NCBI RefSeq assembly: GCF_007830445.1
Contig: NZ_VLKR01000011.1
Coordinates: 114,276 to 178,275, forward strand
Reading direction: 5' to 3'
Origin: Sphingobacterium siyangense
GTDB taxonomy: Bacteria > Bacteroidota > Bacteroidia > Sphingobacteriales > Sphingobacteriaceae
DNA length: 64,000 bases
In this document: piece by piece, positions 15,062 to 24,433 of the stretch
Numbering within the stretch: position 1 is the stretch's first letter
Layout: each line of letters opens with the position of its first letter
Notes under the pieces: model-generated
Database searches by the model: none
Told to the model about the DNA's origin: nothing
The model's input: the letters and a program-made list of their open reading frames with translations, nothing else
Made by a program: the position numbers and the translations under genes

Positions 15062-15075
15062 GCAAAACCGGTTTT
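15062..15075. promoter_or_regulatory. LacI-type operator 2
   Basis: GCAAAACCGGTTTT matches 14 central bases of operator 1; the right half-site then diverges (C instead of G). It lies 70 bp upstream of the GH130-like gene and so probably brings the GH130/SusCD genes into the same LacI regulon. Confidence 0.65.
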
Positions 15076-15145
15076 CTAAGATAGTTATGCGCTTTTGATA
15101 CTAAAGAAACATTTTCGTAATACCATATATTAAAATAATTGACAT

Positions 15146-16318
15146 ATGAAACAAATGATAACGCTATTTAAGCCTCTTTCCATAATTGCGATTGCGGTGA
15201 CTTTTTGGGGCTGTAGCGCGCAAAGACAGCCGCGCCATCTCGCCCCAGACTGGGTCATGGGCGGTTTCGTTCGTCCAGCAGGGGTAAACCCTGTAATCGA
15301 ACCTGATAGTACCACCACATTTTTGAATCCCATGAATGGGCAACTTGTGCATTGGGAGAATAATGACACCTTCAACCCGGCAGCGGTGGTAAAAGGAGAT
15401 AGTATCTACGTGCTTTATCGTGCCGAAGATAAGACGGGGATAAAAATTGGTCATCGTACTTCACGTCTAGGGCTTGCTGCGAGCGCTGATGGAACACATT
15501 TCAACCGACAAAAAACGCCTGTTTTTTATCCCGGGGCTGATAGCCAGCGTGAGTTTGAATGGCCCGGTGGAACGGAGGATCCGCGTATAGCGGAATCCGA
15601 AGATGGCACCTATGTGATGTTCTATACGCAATGGAACCGAAAAGTACCTCGCCTAGGGGTAGCTACCTCAAAGGATCTTAAAAATTGGACAAAATATGGG
15701 CCTATTTTTAAAAAATCGAACATACTGCCTGAGCTCGTCAATAAATCGCATAAATCAGCATCGATTGTCACTAAACTGGAAAATGGTAAGCAGCTAATTA
15801 CTAAAGTAAATGGGAAGTATTGGATGTACTGGGGCGAGCATGGTGTATATGGCGCAACGTCGGATAATCTGCTTGACTGGGAACCGGTTGTAGATGAGAA
15901 AGGTCAACTCAAAGCGTTCATCTCACCTCGAGAGGGATATTTTGATAGCTCTTTAACAGAATGTGGCCCACCGGCCATCCTGACAGATAAAGGAATTCTA
16001 CTATTATATAATGGCAAAAACCACCCTGAAAAAGGAGATAAGCGATTTAATAAAGGTACTTATTCAGCAGGGCAAGTTCTTTTCGACAGTAAAGATCCGG
16101 GTAAAGTATTAGCAAGGATGGACGTGCCTTTCCTAAGACCAATGGAAGCTTTTGAAAAAAGTGGTCAATATGTTGACGGCACAGTGTTTATAGAAGGCCT
16201 GGTTTATTTTAAACAGAAATGGTTTCTATACTATGGCTGTGCTGATTCAAAGGTTGGTGTTGCCATTTTTGATCCGCAACATCCTGCTGCACTGGATCCC
16301 ATCCCTAATGAAAAATAA
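15146..16318 (+). CDS. GH130-like glycoside hydrolase/phosphorylase, lipoprotein
   Basis: 390 residues. The signal peptide ends in a lipobox (TFWGCSAQ, Cys near 23), so it is a lipoprotein. The five-bladed beta-propeller pattern of GH130 is readable: NPAAVVKGDSIYVLYRAED, HRTSRLGLAASADG, GGTEDPRI, and later SLTECGPPAIL and LLLYNGKNH. GH130 enzymes are beta-mannoside phosphorylases, or beta-1,2-mannosidases when exported. Export favours hydrolysis, since phosphorylases need cytoplasmic phosphate. It follows operator 2 and precedes SusCD by 80 bp, so it likely trims the ligand at the cell surface or in the periplasm. The family assignment is from motif pattern; the linkage specificity is unknown. 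Confidence 0.78.
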   Translation: MKQMITLFKPLSIIAIAVTFWGCSAQRQPRHLAPDWVMGGFVRPAGVNPVIEPDSTTTFLNPMNGQLVHWENNDTFNPAAVVKGDSIYVLYRAEDKTGIKIGHRTSRLGLAASADGTHFNRQKTPVFYPGADSQREFEWPGGTEDPRIAESEDGTYVMFYTQWNRKVPRLGVATSKDLKNWTKYGPIFKKSNILPELVNKSHKSASIVTKLENGKQLITKVNGKYWMYWGEHGVYGATSDNLLDWEPVVDEKGQLKAFISPREGYFDSSLTECGPPAILTDKGILLLYNGKNHPEKGDKRFNKGTYSAGQVLFDSKDPGKVLARMDVPFLRPMEAFEKSGQYVDGTVFIEGLVYFKQKWFLYYGCADSKVGVAIFDPQHPAALDPIPNEK

Positions 16319-16398
16319 GGTATAGATGTATAAAGCCAAAGTGATTCGTGTAAGCGTTTTAATAAAGAATTACTAACCAAAAATAAATTTTATAAAAA

Positions 16399-19300
16399 AT
16401 GATACAGCGTGATTTAAATGCAGCCTATAAGAGCGCCTTAAAGGCAAGTTTGATAGGGATCGCACTAATGACATCCGCGGCTTATGGTCATGAGCGTTGG
16501 GACAGTGATCTTGTCCTCATGGCTATGGCCAAAGCACCCGTCCGGATAACCGGACAAGTAACGGATGCTGCCAATAATCCGATCGCCGGGGTCACTGTGC
16601 AAATAAAGCGCACACCCTCCATCGGAACCAGTACAGACGGAACCGGAAAATTTTCCATTACAACAGATCCTAATGAAACACTGCTGCTATCCGCCGCCGG
16701 CTATAAGAGCCAAGAAATCCTGCTAGGGGGACGAACAAACTTATCCATTATTCTGCAAGATAGTGTAGCGATGATGGACGAGGTTGTGGTGGTGGGATAT
16801 GGCGTGCAGAAACGAGCTTCGGTAACAGGTTCAGTTGCATCCATACAGGCTGAAGAGCTGATTAAGGTAAAGACGCCAAACGTAACAAATATGCTTGCTG
16901 GTCGATTGCCGGGGATTCGTGCGGTACAGCGTAGCGGTGCCCCCGGAGATGACGGAGCGTCGGTGGATATCCGCGGGTACGGTAGCATGCTCGTTATCGT
17001 GGATGGCGTACAGCGAGATTTTGCACAGGTCGATCCGAATGATATCGAATCTATATCAATATTAAAGGATGCTGCTGCCGCGGTGTACGGATTTAAAGGT
17101 TCCAACGGGGTGCTATTGGTGACCACAAAAAAAGGAAGCAATTCAAAAACTAAAGTGGAGTACAATGGATATTATGGGATCCAGCAGGTGACGCGATATC
17201 CACGTATGATGAATGCCTATGAATATGCGTCGCTGTATAATGAAGCGATCTATAACTCTAATCCGTACACTGGGGTACCAGCATATAGTCAAGAACAACT
17301 CGATAGTTACAAAAATGGAGCGCAGGGTACTGACTGGTGGGATTCCCTCGTGCGTAACAATGCTCCACAGAGCTCACACAATGTGAGCATCTATGGGGGA
17401 AATGATAAAGTTAAATATTATAATTCGGTGGGATATGTTGACCAGGGTGGTATTTTGAGGTCAGATGACTGGAACTTCAAAAGGTATAATCTACGCTCCA
17501 ATATTGATCTGAATGTTACACCAAATTTTACCGTCGGATTTAAATTGACAGGTCGTTTACAAGATCGTGAAAAACCGTATGGAGGTGACGATCTGTTTAC
17601 ACAGGCACAGATGGCCATCCCTATTTATTCCATTTATGCCAACAATAATCCCAGTTATTGGCAGGCCATTGGAAACATGGCCAACCCTATACATAGCTCT
17701 TATATCGAGCATAGTGGATACGAATCGCGCCTGAGAAGAGAGTTTAACGGTTCATTGGATCTAAATTGGAAGCTACCGTGGATAGCTGGACTGTCGTTAC
17801 GTGCTATGGTCGCTTATGACTATAAGAACAGTGAATGGAAAACATGGCAAAAGGCATTGAGCGATTACCAGTACAATCAGACGAATGAACACTATACCGA
17901 GGTCGCTCTAAGAAAAAAAGCAAGCCTGGAGTCCAAGATGGAAAATCTGTATATGCCAACGCAGCAGTATTCGATCAATTACAACCGTGTATTTGGACAA
18001 AAGCATGATGTCAGTGGCTTATTGTTATGGGAGGCCTATCACGACCGTTTGACCGATATATTGGGTTTTAGGGAATCTTCGATCGGGATCATTGACGACA
18101 TCAGTAAAGGAGACACCGAAAACCAAAATACGAGTGGCAAAAGTGTGGAAACGGCGCATGCAGGTCTGGTAGGAAGGTTTAATTATGCCTATGACCGAAG
18201 ATATCTACTTGAATTGAATTTCCGTTATGATGGATCTTATAAATTTCAGCGGGACCGCAGGTGGGGATTCTTCCCGGGAGTTTCAGCCGGTTGGCGGATT
18301 TCGGAAGAGAAATTTTTCAAAGAAAATTTTGCTCATTTTGATAACGTAAAAATCCGGGGCTCCTATGCCCAAGTCGGTGATGAGGGTGATTTTTCGGCAT
18401 TCCAATACCTCGACGGATATGTCTATGGAGGGAGTTATGTGCTGGGAACTGGAGGCTTGTCTTCTGGGCTGAGAAGCAGTGGGATGGCCAATCCTTGGTT
18501 GACATGGTACGAGTCTAATATCATGAATCTAGGGTTTGAGGCTTCCTTTAAAAACGGATTGATCAATACGGAATTCGACTGGTTTAGACGCGAACGCTCT
18601 GGGCTTCCTGCGACAAGACAAGGCACTTTCCCGACAACATTCGGCGAGTCTATGCCACAGGAAAATTTAAATTCAGATATCAATACCGGTTTTGAATGGA
18701 CTGTAGGCCATAAAAATAAAATTGGTGATTTTGCCTATAATATATCCGGCAATTTTTCTGTAACACGCATCCGCTATGGCTACGTCGAACGTGCAGCTTC
18801 AACCAATATGTATGATAACTGGCGGAACAACAGTAATGATAGAAATAAGGATATCCGGTGGGGGAAGACGGTCTTGGGTCAATTTTCCTCGTATGAAGAT
18901 ATTTTAAATTCACCGGTGCAGGATAATAATGGAAATCGATCCCTGCTTCCCGGAGATTTGAAATTCAAAGATGTGAATGGCGACGGCATTATAGATGGGA
19001 ACGATGTGGAACCAATCGGTCATGGTGCAACACCAAGAATGTATTATGGATTAAATCTCGGCGCGAATTATAAAGGATTTGATATGACCTTATTTTTTCA
19101 GGGAGCTGCAGGCCATGATATTTATATAAGTGGCGATATACTTGATCCGTTTATCCAACAGGGCCTAGGTAACGGATTTGCATTTATGACCGACCGATGG
19201 CACCGGGCAGATCCTGCTGATCCCAATAGTGAATGGATTGCCGGCACAATGCCCGCAGCCCGGGTAACAGGTCAGGTGGACAACCGATCTGATAACTCAT

Positions 19301-19545
19301 GGTCCTTACATAAAGCAGATTATCTACGGTTAAAAACATTGGAAGTGGGGTATTCTCTACCAAAAAAATGGGCCGAGTCCCTAAAGATTGAACGGTGTAG
19401 AATCTACTTTAATGCCAATAACCTATTGACGTTCACGGGGAGTGATGCGTTATTGAAAAATATAGACCCTGAAAGCAATCAAAGTCGATTGCGCTATTAT
19501 CCACAATTGAAAACATTCAATTTTGGTGTTAATATAGTTTTATAA
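16399..19545 (+). CDS. SusC/RagA-family TonB-linked transporter of the LacI-controlled cluster
   Basis: 1048 residues. After an unusually long, weak N-terminal region (1-45) comes a carboxypeptidase-regulatory-like domain (about 49-120, ITGQVTDAANNPIAGVTV), the TonB-box-like DEVVVVGYG near 130, the plug (TGSVASIQ, VDIRGYGSMLVIVDGVQ, NDIESISILKDAAAAVYG, GVLLVTTKKG) and a barrel ending FNFGVNIVL. It imports the cluster's oligosaccharide across the outer membrane together with the SusD encoded 11 bp downstream. Among the SusC proteins here, its VVVGYG motif places it closer to glycan-type SusC than the locus A/B copies. Confidence 0.93.
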   Translation: MIQRDLNAAYKSALKASLIGIALMTSAAYGHERWDSDLVLMAMAKAPVRITGQVTDAANNPIAGVTVQIKRTPSIGTSTDGTGKFSITTDPNETLLLSAAGYKSQEILLGGRTNLSIILQDSVAMMDEVVVVGYGVQKRASVTGSVASIQAEELIKVKTPNVTNMLAGRLPGIRAVQRSGAPGDDGASVDIRGYGSMLVIVDGVQRDFAQVDPNDIESISILKDAAAAVYGFKGSNGVLLVTTKKGSNSKTKVEYNGYYGIQQVTRYPRMMNAYEYASLYNEAIYNSNPYTGVPAYSQEQLDSYKNGAQGTDWWDSLVRNNAPQSSHNVSIYGGNDKVKYYNSVGYVDQGGILRSDDWNFKRYNLRSNIDLNVTPNFTVGFKLTGRLQDREKPYGGDDLFTQAQMAIPIYSIYANNNPSYWQAIGNMANPIHSSYIEHSGYESRLRREFNGSLDLNWKLPWIAGLSLRAMVAYDYKNSEWKTWQKALSDYQYNQTNEHYTEVALRKKASLESKMENLYMPTQQYSINYNRVFGQKHDVSGLLLWEAYHDRLTDILGFRESSIGIIDDISKGDTENQNTSGKSVETAHAGLVGRFNYAYDRRYLLELNFRYDGSYKFQRDRRWGFFPGVSAGWRISEEKFFKENFAHFDNVKIRGSYAQVGDEGDFSAFQYLDGYVYGGSYVLGTGGLSSGLRSSGMANPWLTWYESNIMNLGFEASFKNGLINTEFDWFRRERSGLPATRQGTFPTTFGESMPQENLNSDINTGFEWTVGHKNKIGDFAYNISGNFSVTRIRYGYVERAASTNMYDNWRNNSNDRNKDIRWGKTVLGQFSSYEDILNSPVQDNNGNRSLLPGDLKFKDVNGDGIIDGNDVEPIGHGATPRMYYGLNLGANYKGFDMTLFFQGAAGHDIYISGDILDPFIQQGLGNGFAFMTDRWHRADPADPNSEWIAGTMPAARVTGQVDNRSDNSWSLHKADYLRLKTLEVGYSLPKKWAESLKIERCRIYFNANNLLTFTGSDALLKNIDPESNQSRLRYYPQLKTFNFGVNIVL

Positions 19546-19556
19546 AATCCTATACT

Positions 19557-21455
19557 ATGAAAATGAAATATTTCAGTCCTCTTCTTCTGAGTTGTGCATT
19601 TACACTGAGTTTATATAGTTGTAACGATTACCTAGACCGGGAGCTTACCAGTGGAATTATCACCTCTGATCTCATCTGGGAAAGTCCGCAAGCGATACAG
19701 TCCGTGTTAGTCACGATGTATGATGAGGGATTACGATTAGATGAGTTTGACGATTGGTTTACAGGAAAATCAAATCTGCTCAATTTGACCTCCTTGTCTG
19801 ATGAAGCGACAGGAGCGTATCAGAAAGACTATGCATTTAGTAATGCAAATTCGGTATATACGTATAGTGATTACGTCTTTGAAGACCCTTTTGCGACGCG
19901 ATACGTCCAAATAAGACGTACAAACGACTTCTTGAAAAAACTGAGCGAGACTACAGTCTTGAGCGACGAGGAGAAGCGCCTAGTCGATGCTGAGGCGAGG
20001 TGGATACGCGCGATGCAATATTTTGGTTTGGTGAAGCGCTATGGTGGTGTCCCCTTGCTAACGACACCACAAGAATACGTTCCTGGCGATTTTTCGGCAT
20101 TACAGGTTCCAAGAAATAAGGAATCGGAAGTTTACGATTTTATTATCAGTGAATGTAAGGCGATTAGCGACATACTTCCGGTATCGCGATCTGCAGAAAG
20201 TAAATATAGAGCCTCCAAAGGTGCTGCGCTTGCCTTATGGTCCCGTGCTTCGCTGTATGCTGGCTCGATCGCTAAATATGGTTCAAATGCAAATTTAAGT
20301 GGAGAGGCTGTAACGCGCGGTTATGTTGGTATAGCAGCCAATGAGGCAACGAGGTATTTTACCGAATCGTATAATGCTTCAAAAGCATTGCTGGAGGCAG
20401 GCACTTATTCCCTTTATAACAAAAATGCCGACAAAGCAGCGAATTTCTATGAACTGTTTTCAAAAAGTGTAAATGGCGATAATGGGGAATACATCTTTCA
20501 GAAAACCTTTAATGTTTCAGCCGGGAAAGGTCACATGTGGGATAAGATGAATGCTCCTTTTTCCTATCGTGGTGATGGCTGGGGCTGCGGAGTGACCCCA
20601 ACGCTCGAAATGGTCGAAGCATTTGAATACAGCGATGGTAGCCCGGGTAAATTGTCTTTAAAAAATACAGATGGGACCCCGCGTAGTTTTGATAGTCCCT
20701 ACGATCTTTTCGTTGGGAAAGACCCGCGGTTGTTTGCTTCCATCTATGTTCCCGGCGCTCCATTAAAGGGCAGCAAGGTCGAATGGATACGAGGAGTGAT
20801 CAATGGGCAGAATGGCTCGGGGCAAAAATACCAGGCACAGAATCAGCCCGACAAGGATAATGTGGCTACGATAGACGGTGTGAGGTACAATACATCGGGT
20901 AAAGATGGCGGCGCCGACGTCGGAGATGCTTCAAAAACGGGGTTTTATATGCGTAAGTTTTTTGATGAAACGCTTACAGACATGACAAATATTGACGCCA
21001 AGCGTTCGGAGACACCTTGGGTAGTATTTCGCCTTGGTGAAATATACCTTAATTTTGCCGAGGCCTGTGTCGAGCTCGGAGGCAAAGACACCGAAGCTTT
21101 GCAGGCGGTAAATGCCATTCGCACACGTGCCGGAATTCAGTCACTTGCAACGATATCCATTGCCAAAGTTCGGCAGGAACGCAAGGTAGAGCTTGCTTTT
21201 GAAAAGCTACGCTTTTGGGATCTCAAGCGATGGCGAGTAGCCCACATGGATGAATCGCAGGGCGGACTAACCAACTATAGAGGTACAGCGCTATATCCTT
21301 GGTTCAATGTTAAAAGCAATAAGTATACTTTCGAAACCGGAGTACCTCCGAAGCAAAAAAGATTATTTCTGGAAAGAAACTACTATATCCGCATTAGTCC
21401 TACGGATTTGAGTACGAATCCGCAGCTGGTTCAAAATCCGGGTTACGGCAACTAA
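19557..21455 (+). CDS. SusD/RagB-family lipoprotein of the LacI-controlled cluster
   Basis: 632 residues, large for SusD. A lipobox (LSLYSCNDYLDREL, Cys near 22) and the N-terminal SusD signature are clear. Helical repeats with DAEARWIRAMQYFGLVKRYGGVPL near 140-165 and the C-terminal segment LGEIYLNFAEACVELGG, AVNAIRTRAG, RQERKVELAFEKLRFWDLKRW are diagnostic. It is the surface ligand-binding lid for the upstream SusC. The order SusC-SusD-DUF3823 matches many glycan-utilisation loci, and the following lipoprotein genes likely add binding and processing at the surface. Confidence 0.93.
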   Translation: MKMKYFSPLLLSCAFTLSLYSCNDYLDRELTSGIITSDLIWESPQAIQSVLVTMYDEGLRLDEFDDWFTGKSNLLNLTSLSDEATGAYQKDYAFSNANSVYTYSDYVFEDPFATRYVQIRRTNDFLKKLSETTVLSDEEKRLVDAEARWIRAMQYFGLVKRYGGVPLLTTPQEYVPGDFSALQVPRNKESEVYDFIISECKAISDILPVSRSAESKYRASKGAALALWSRASLYAGSIAKYGSNANLSGEAVTRGYVGIAANEATRYFTESYNASKALLEAGTYSLYNKNADKAANFYELFSKSVNGDNGEYIFQKTFNVSAGKGHMWDKMNAPFSYRGDGWGCGVTPTLEMVEAFEYSDGSPGKLSLKNTDGTPRSFDSPYDLFVGKDPRLFASIYVPGAPLKGSKVEWIRGVINGQNGSGQKYQAQNQPDKDNVATIDGVRYNTSGKDGGADVGDASKTGFYMRKFFDETLTDMTNIDAKRSETPWVVFRLGEIYLNFAEACVELGGKDTEALQAVNAIRTRAGIQSLATISIAKVRQERKVELAFEKLRFWDLKRWRVAHMDESQGGLTNYRGTALYPWFNVKSNKYTFETGVPPKQKRLFLERNYYIRISPTDLSTNPQLVQNPGYGN

Positions 21456-21473
21456 TTAAGATGTATTACAATT

Positions 21474-22187
21474 ATGATCAAAATGAAGAATATTTTTTAT
21501 GTGTTTGGTTTTATTTTAATCGCTGTCATGAACAGTTGCGAAAATGAGATCGACAATCTACAGGCTCCTAATGGGGGGCTTCACGGCACCATATATGACA
21601 TGGAAACAAACAAGCCTATTCCATTGCCGGTGGAGGGGTCGGGAGGTGTATTGGTTTCTTTATTTGAAATAGGAACCGGGGCGACTGCCTCTGTCGATTT
21701 CAGGGCAAATGCAGATGGATCTTATACCAACAATACGGTGTTTAATGGGAAGTATAGAGTGGTTGTCAACGGCCCTTTTATTGGCGTATGCGAAGGGTAT
21801 ACGACCGTCCAAGGTCAAACGGAATTTGATTTGAAAGCAACCCCTTTTTCCCGTATTACGGCATCGGCCACCATTTCCGACAGAAACCAAGTCGAGGTAG
21901 CATTTAAGGTTAATAAATCGGACGAATCCTTTACGTTTACCAATGTATCTGTGATGTGGAACTATACGCCCCGAGTAGATGAAAATAATGCGAATTATGT
22001 CACAAAGATTGCTAAGGGCAAAATAGATGAAGGTACACATGTCTTTGAACTGGCCAATGATAAACAATTTGTCGAGAACTTTTACAAGATCAAGGCAAAC
22101 GGCAACAAAATCTATGTCCGGGTAAGTGCGACGGTAAACGGGGTCGTCAATTATAGCGATACCATAGAATTGATAGCAAATGACTGA
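21474..22187 (+). CDS. DUF3823-type surface lipoprotein
   Basis: 237 residues. Lipobox MNSCENEID near residue 20, then a Cna-like or transthyretin-like beta domain (GLHGTIYDMETNKPIPL, NGKYRVVVNGPF) and a second fibronectin-like beta domain. The pattern and its place right after SusD match DUF3823 lipoproteins. Those are thought to be accessory surface glycan-binding proteins of SusCD systems. A second in-frame Met three codons in (21483) is an equally possible start. No catalytic motif is seen. Confidence 0.78.
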   Translation: MIKMKNIFYVFGFILIAVMNSCENEIDNLQAPNGGLHGTIYDMETNKPIPLPVEGSGGVLVSLFEIGTGATASVDFRANADGSYTNNTVFNGKYRVVVNGPFIGVCEGYTTVQGQTEFDLKATPFSRITASATISDRNQVEVAFKVNKSDESFTFTNVSVMWNYTPRVDENNANYVTKIAKGKIDEGTHVFELANDKQFVENFYKIKANGNKIYVRVSATVNGVVNYSDTIELIAND

Positions 22188-22227
22188 TCAACTAACACGC
22201 AAAGCAAAAACTACACAGGAGTCACTC

Positions 22228-23031
22228 ATGAAAAGAATTATAACATTCAGTATAATCGGTTTTTTATTGGTATCATGCAGTAAAAATGAAACCAAGGTGG
22301 AAGAGCCATCCGTAACCGGCACATCTGTCAAAACCATGTCGTATAATATCTATTCGGCACAAAAAAAAGGCATAGAGGCGATCGCCGACGTGATTAAGAA
22401 AAATGATCCCGACCTTGTGGGGCTGCAGGAAGTGGAGAAGAACTCCATCAATCTGAATTTTGACACCGGAAAACGCCTTTCCGAGCTTACCGGTATGCCC
22501 TATTATTATTTTGTCAAAGCCCGCGACCTAGCTCAGGGGGAATATGGTAATCTCATTCTTTCAAAATTACCCCTTAAAGAACAGGCAACTTACCTGTTGG
22601 ATGTGGTCACTTCAGAATCAAACGCTTATATAAGAGCGCTTGGCACGGTGAGGGTAACCAAGGATAATCAGGATTTTTATTTTGCAGTGACGCATTTAGA
22701 TCATCTGTCAGATAATGCCAATAGGCTCCATCAAATTGACCTAATCCACCAATATACCAAAGATATTACGCTACCTATCATTCTGTCTGCCGACATCAAT
22801 GCCAAGCCTACAGAAGAAGGCTATAAAGTGTTGACGAAATGGTTTACATCAGGATGCCTAAATGGCTACTGTGGCTTTACAGCCGGAACACCTAAACCTG
22901 ATGGAACCATAGATTACCTGATGTATGCACCGGCAGACGGGGTCTTGACGGAGACATATGATGTAGACTATAGTTCCTATTCGCAATCCGATCATTTTCC
23001 TGTTGTTGCGAATTTTTTAATCAAAAACTAA
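22228..23031 (+). CDS. Endonuclease/exonuclease/phosphatase-fold lipoprotein (first copy)
   Basis: The start is the ATG at 22228, preceded by AGGAG, giving a lipoprotein signal (FLLVSCSKNE, Cys near 17). The longer frame from 22180 would bury the signal. The EEP fold is readable: MSYNIYSA, DLVGLQEVEKN (metal-binding Glu), AVTHLDHLSDN, LSADINAKP and the final SDHFPVVANF (catalytic Asp-His pair). EEP proteins are metal-dependent phosphodiesterases or phosphomonoesterases. A surface lipoprotein in a SusCD operon suggests action on phosphorylated glycans rather than DNA. It is a diverged paralogue of 24434-25258; the two flank the IPT/NHL gene. Confidence 0.85.
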   Translation: MKRIITFSIIGFLLVSCSKNETKVEEPSVTGTSVKTMSYNIYSAQKKGIEAIADVIKKNDPDLVGLQEVEKNSINLNFDTGKRLSELTGMPYYYFVKARDLAQGEYGNLILSKLPLKEQATYLLDVVTSESNAYIRALGTVRVTKDNQDFYFAVTHLDHLSDNANRLHQIDLIHQYTKDITLPIILSADINAKPTEEGYKVLTKWFTSGCLNGYCGFTAGTPKPDGTIDYLMYAPADGVLTETYDVDYSSYSQSDHFPVVANFLIKN

Positions 23032-23054
23032 TACAAATTTTACGTAGCAAAACC

Positions 23055-24386
23055 ATGATAACTATTTGTTTTTCTAAAATATCAGGAATAAGAAATCTTC
23101 ACATCGGGATATTTTTTTGTTTCGCAATGGGTCTACTCAGTTGCACCAAAGAGATTGGTGGCGACATGACGTATCCCGATAAGGCTAATGAACCTAAAAT
23201 TACCCAATATACACCCATTTCTGGAGGCTCATCTACCGAAATATCCCTATATGGGAGTAATTTTGGAACGGATCTCGAAAAAATCAAAGTGACAATAAAT
23301 GAGAAGGAAGCGAGTGTATTAAGTTCCAATGGACGGGTCATTACCGCACGTATTCCACAGAATGCGGGATCCGGTAAAGTCAAACTAGCTATTAACGGCG
23401 TAGAATATACCTATAAGCAAAATTTTGAGTACGGATATCAGACCGTCGTGTACACCTATTTAGGATCGACTAAGGATGATGTTGACGGGGATTATGTGCA
23501 GGCTAAATTATCCGGGCCACGCTATTTGAAATGGAGTAAGGATAATATGCTCTATTTTGTCGAAGAGGGGGCGAGTAGACGAGATAATTTTGCGGCACTC
23601 CGTGTTGCTGCAAATAATCAAGTAAGTACCTTACTTAATGCTTCTGAGAACCCTTTGTTCGAGCGGCTCCGGGCTTTTGACTTTTCAATAGACCAAAATA
23701 CATTGTACCTTAGCAATGATAACAACGCAAATGGATCCATGGGCTTTGGCAAGATGATAAAATCTTCTGGTAAATATAGCAATTTAACGGCCCTATCTGC
23801 AACGGCAGGATTGACGGCTGTAACAACGAACCCCGTGACAGATGAAGTGTTTGTTGGTATATACTCGGGCGGAAAGATCTGTCGTTTAAAATCCGATGGT
23901 ACGCTGGAGCAGCTATTTGCAGTCAATTCAAAAAATGTCAATATTATGGACATTATTTTCTCTCCAGATGGGCAAACTATGTTTATATCAGGAGCCTACA
24001 ATGCACACAGTGTTTATCGTGTACCCTATGACCTTGCGGCCAAGAGATTCGGTGCTGTACAAGTACTTGCTGGACCAAATGCCAATACGACGGGGAATGC
24101 AATAGGAAATGGAGAGTCTGCGCGATTCAATACACCTGCACAAATGGATCTGGATCAGGATGGAAACTTATATGTTGCCGATCGTAAAAACCATTGTGTT
24201 CGTAAAATCACGACCAATGGTACGGTAACTACTTATGCAGGAATTGCCGGCACCAGTGGTCTCCAGAATGGGAATGCCTTAACAGCAAAATTTTACGAAC
24301 CCGAAGGTCTACAGTTCGGTCCTGACGGAGCATTGTATGTAGCTGATACCTGGAATCACGTTATTCGAAAGATCGTTATAGAGTAA
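23055..24386 (+). CDS. IPT/TIG and NHL-repeat surface lipoprotein
   Basis: 443 residues. The lipobox GLLSCTKEIGG (Cys near 32) is followed by an IPT/TIG immunoglobulin-like domain (about 50-130, ITQYTPISGGSSTEISLYGSNFG) and NHL/six-bladed-propeller repeats (VADRKNHCVRKITTNG, GLQFGPDGALYVADTWNHVIRKI at the end). IPT-NHL lipoproteins at this position are typical surface glycan-binding proteins of SusCD loci. Not an enzyme by its motifs. It lies between the two EEP genes on the same strand, with a 23-bp gap upstream and 47 bp downstream, so one operon is likely. Confidence 0.82.
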   Translation: MITICFSKISGIRNLHIGIFFCFAMGLLSCTKEIGGDMTYPDKANEPKITQYTPISGGSSTEISLYGSNFGTDLEKIKVTINEKEASVLSSNGRVITARIPQNAGSGKVKLAINGVEYTYKQNFEYGYQTVVYTYLGSTKDDVDGDYVQAKLSGPRYLKWSKDNMLYFVEEGASRRDNFAALRVAANNQVSTLLNASENPLFERLRAFDFSIDQNTLYLSNDNNANGSMGFGKMIKSSGKYSNLTALSATAGLTAVTTNPVTDEVFVGIYSGGKICRLKSDGTLEQLFAVNSKNVNIMDIIFSPDGQTMFISGAYNAHSVYRVPYDLAAKRFGAVQVLAGPNANTTGNAIGNGESARFNTPAQMDLDQDGNLYVADRKNHCVRKITTNGTVTTYAGIAGTSGLQNGNALTAKFYEPEGLQFGPDGALYVADTWNHVIRKIVIE

Positions 24387-24433
24387 CTACCATATAATTT
24401 AACTAATTCTTACTTACATTAAAGAATAGGATC

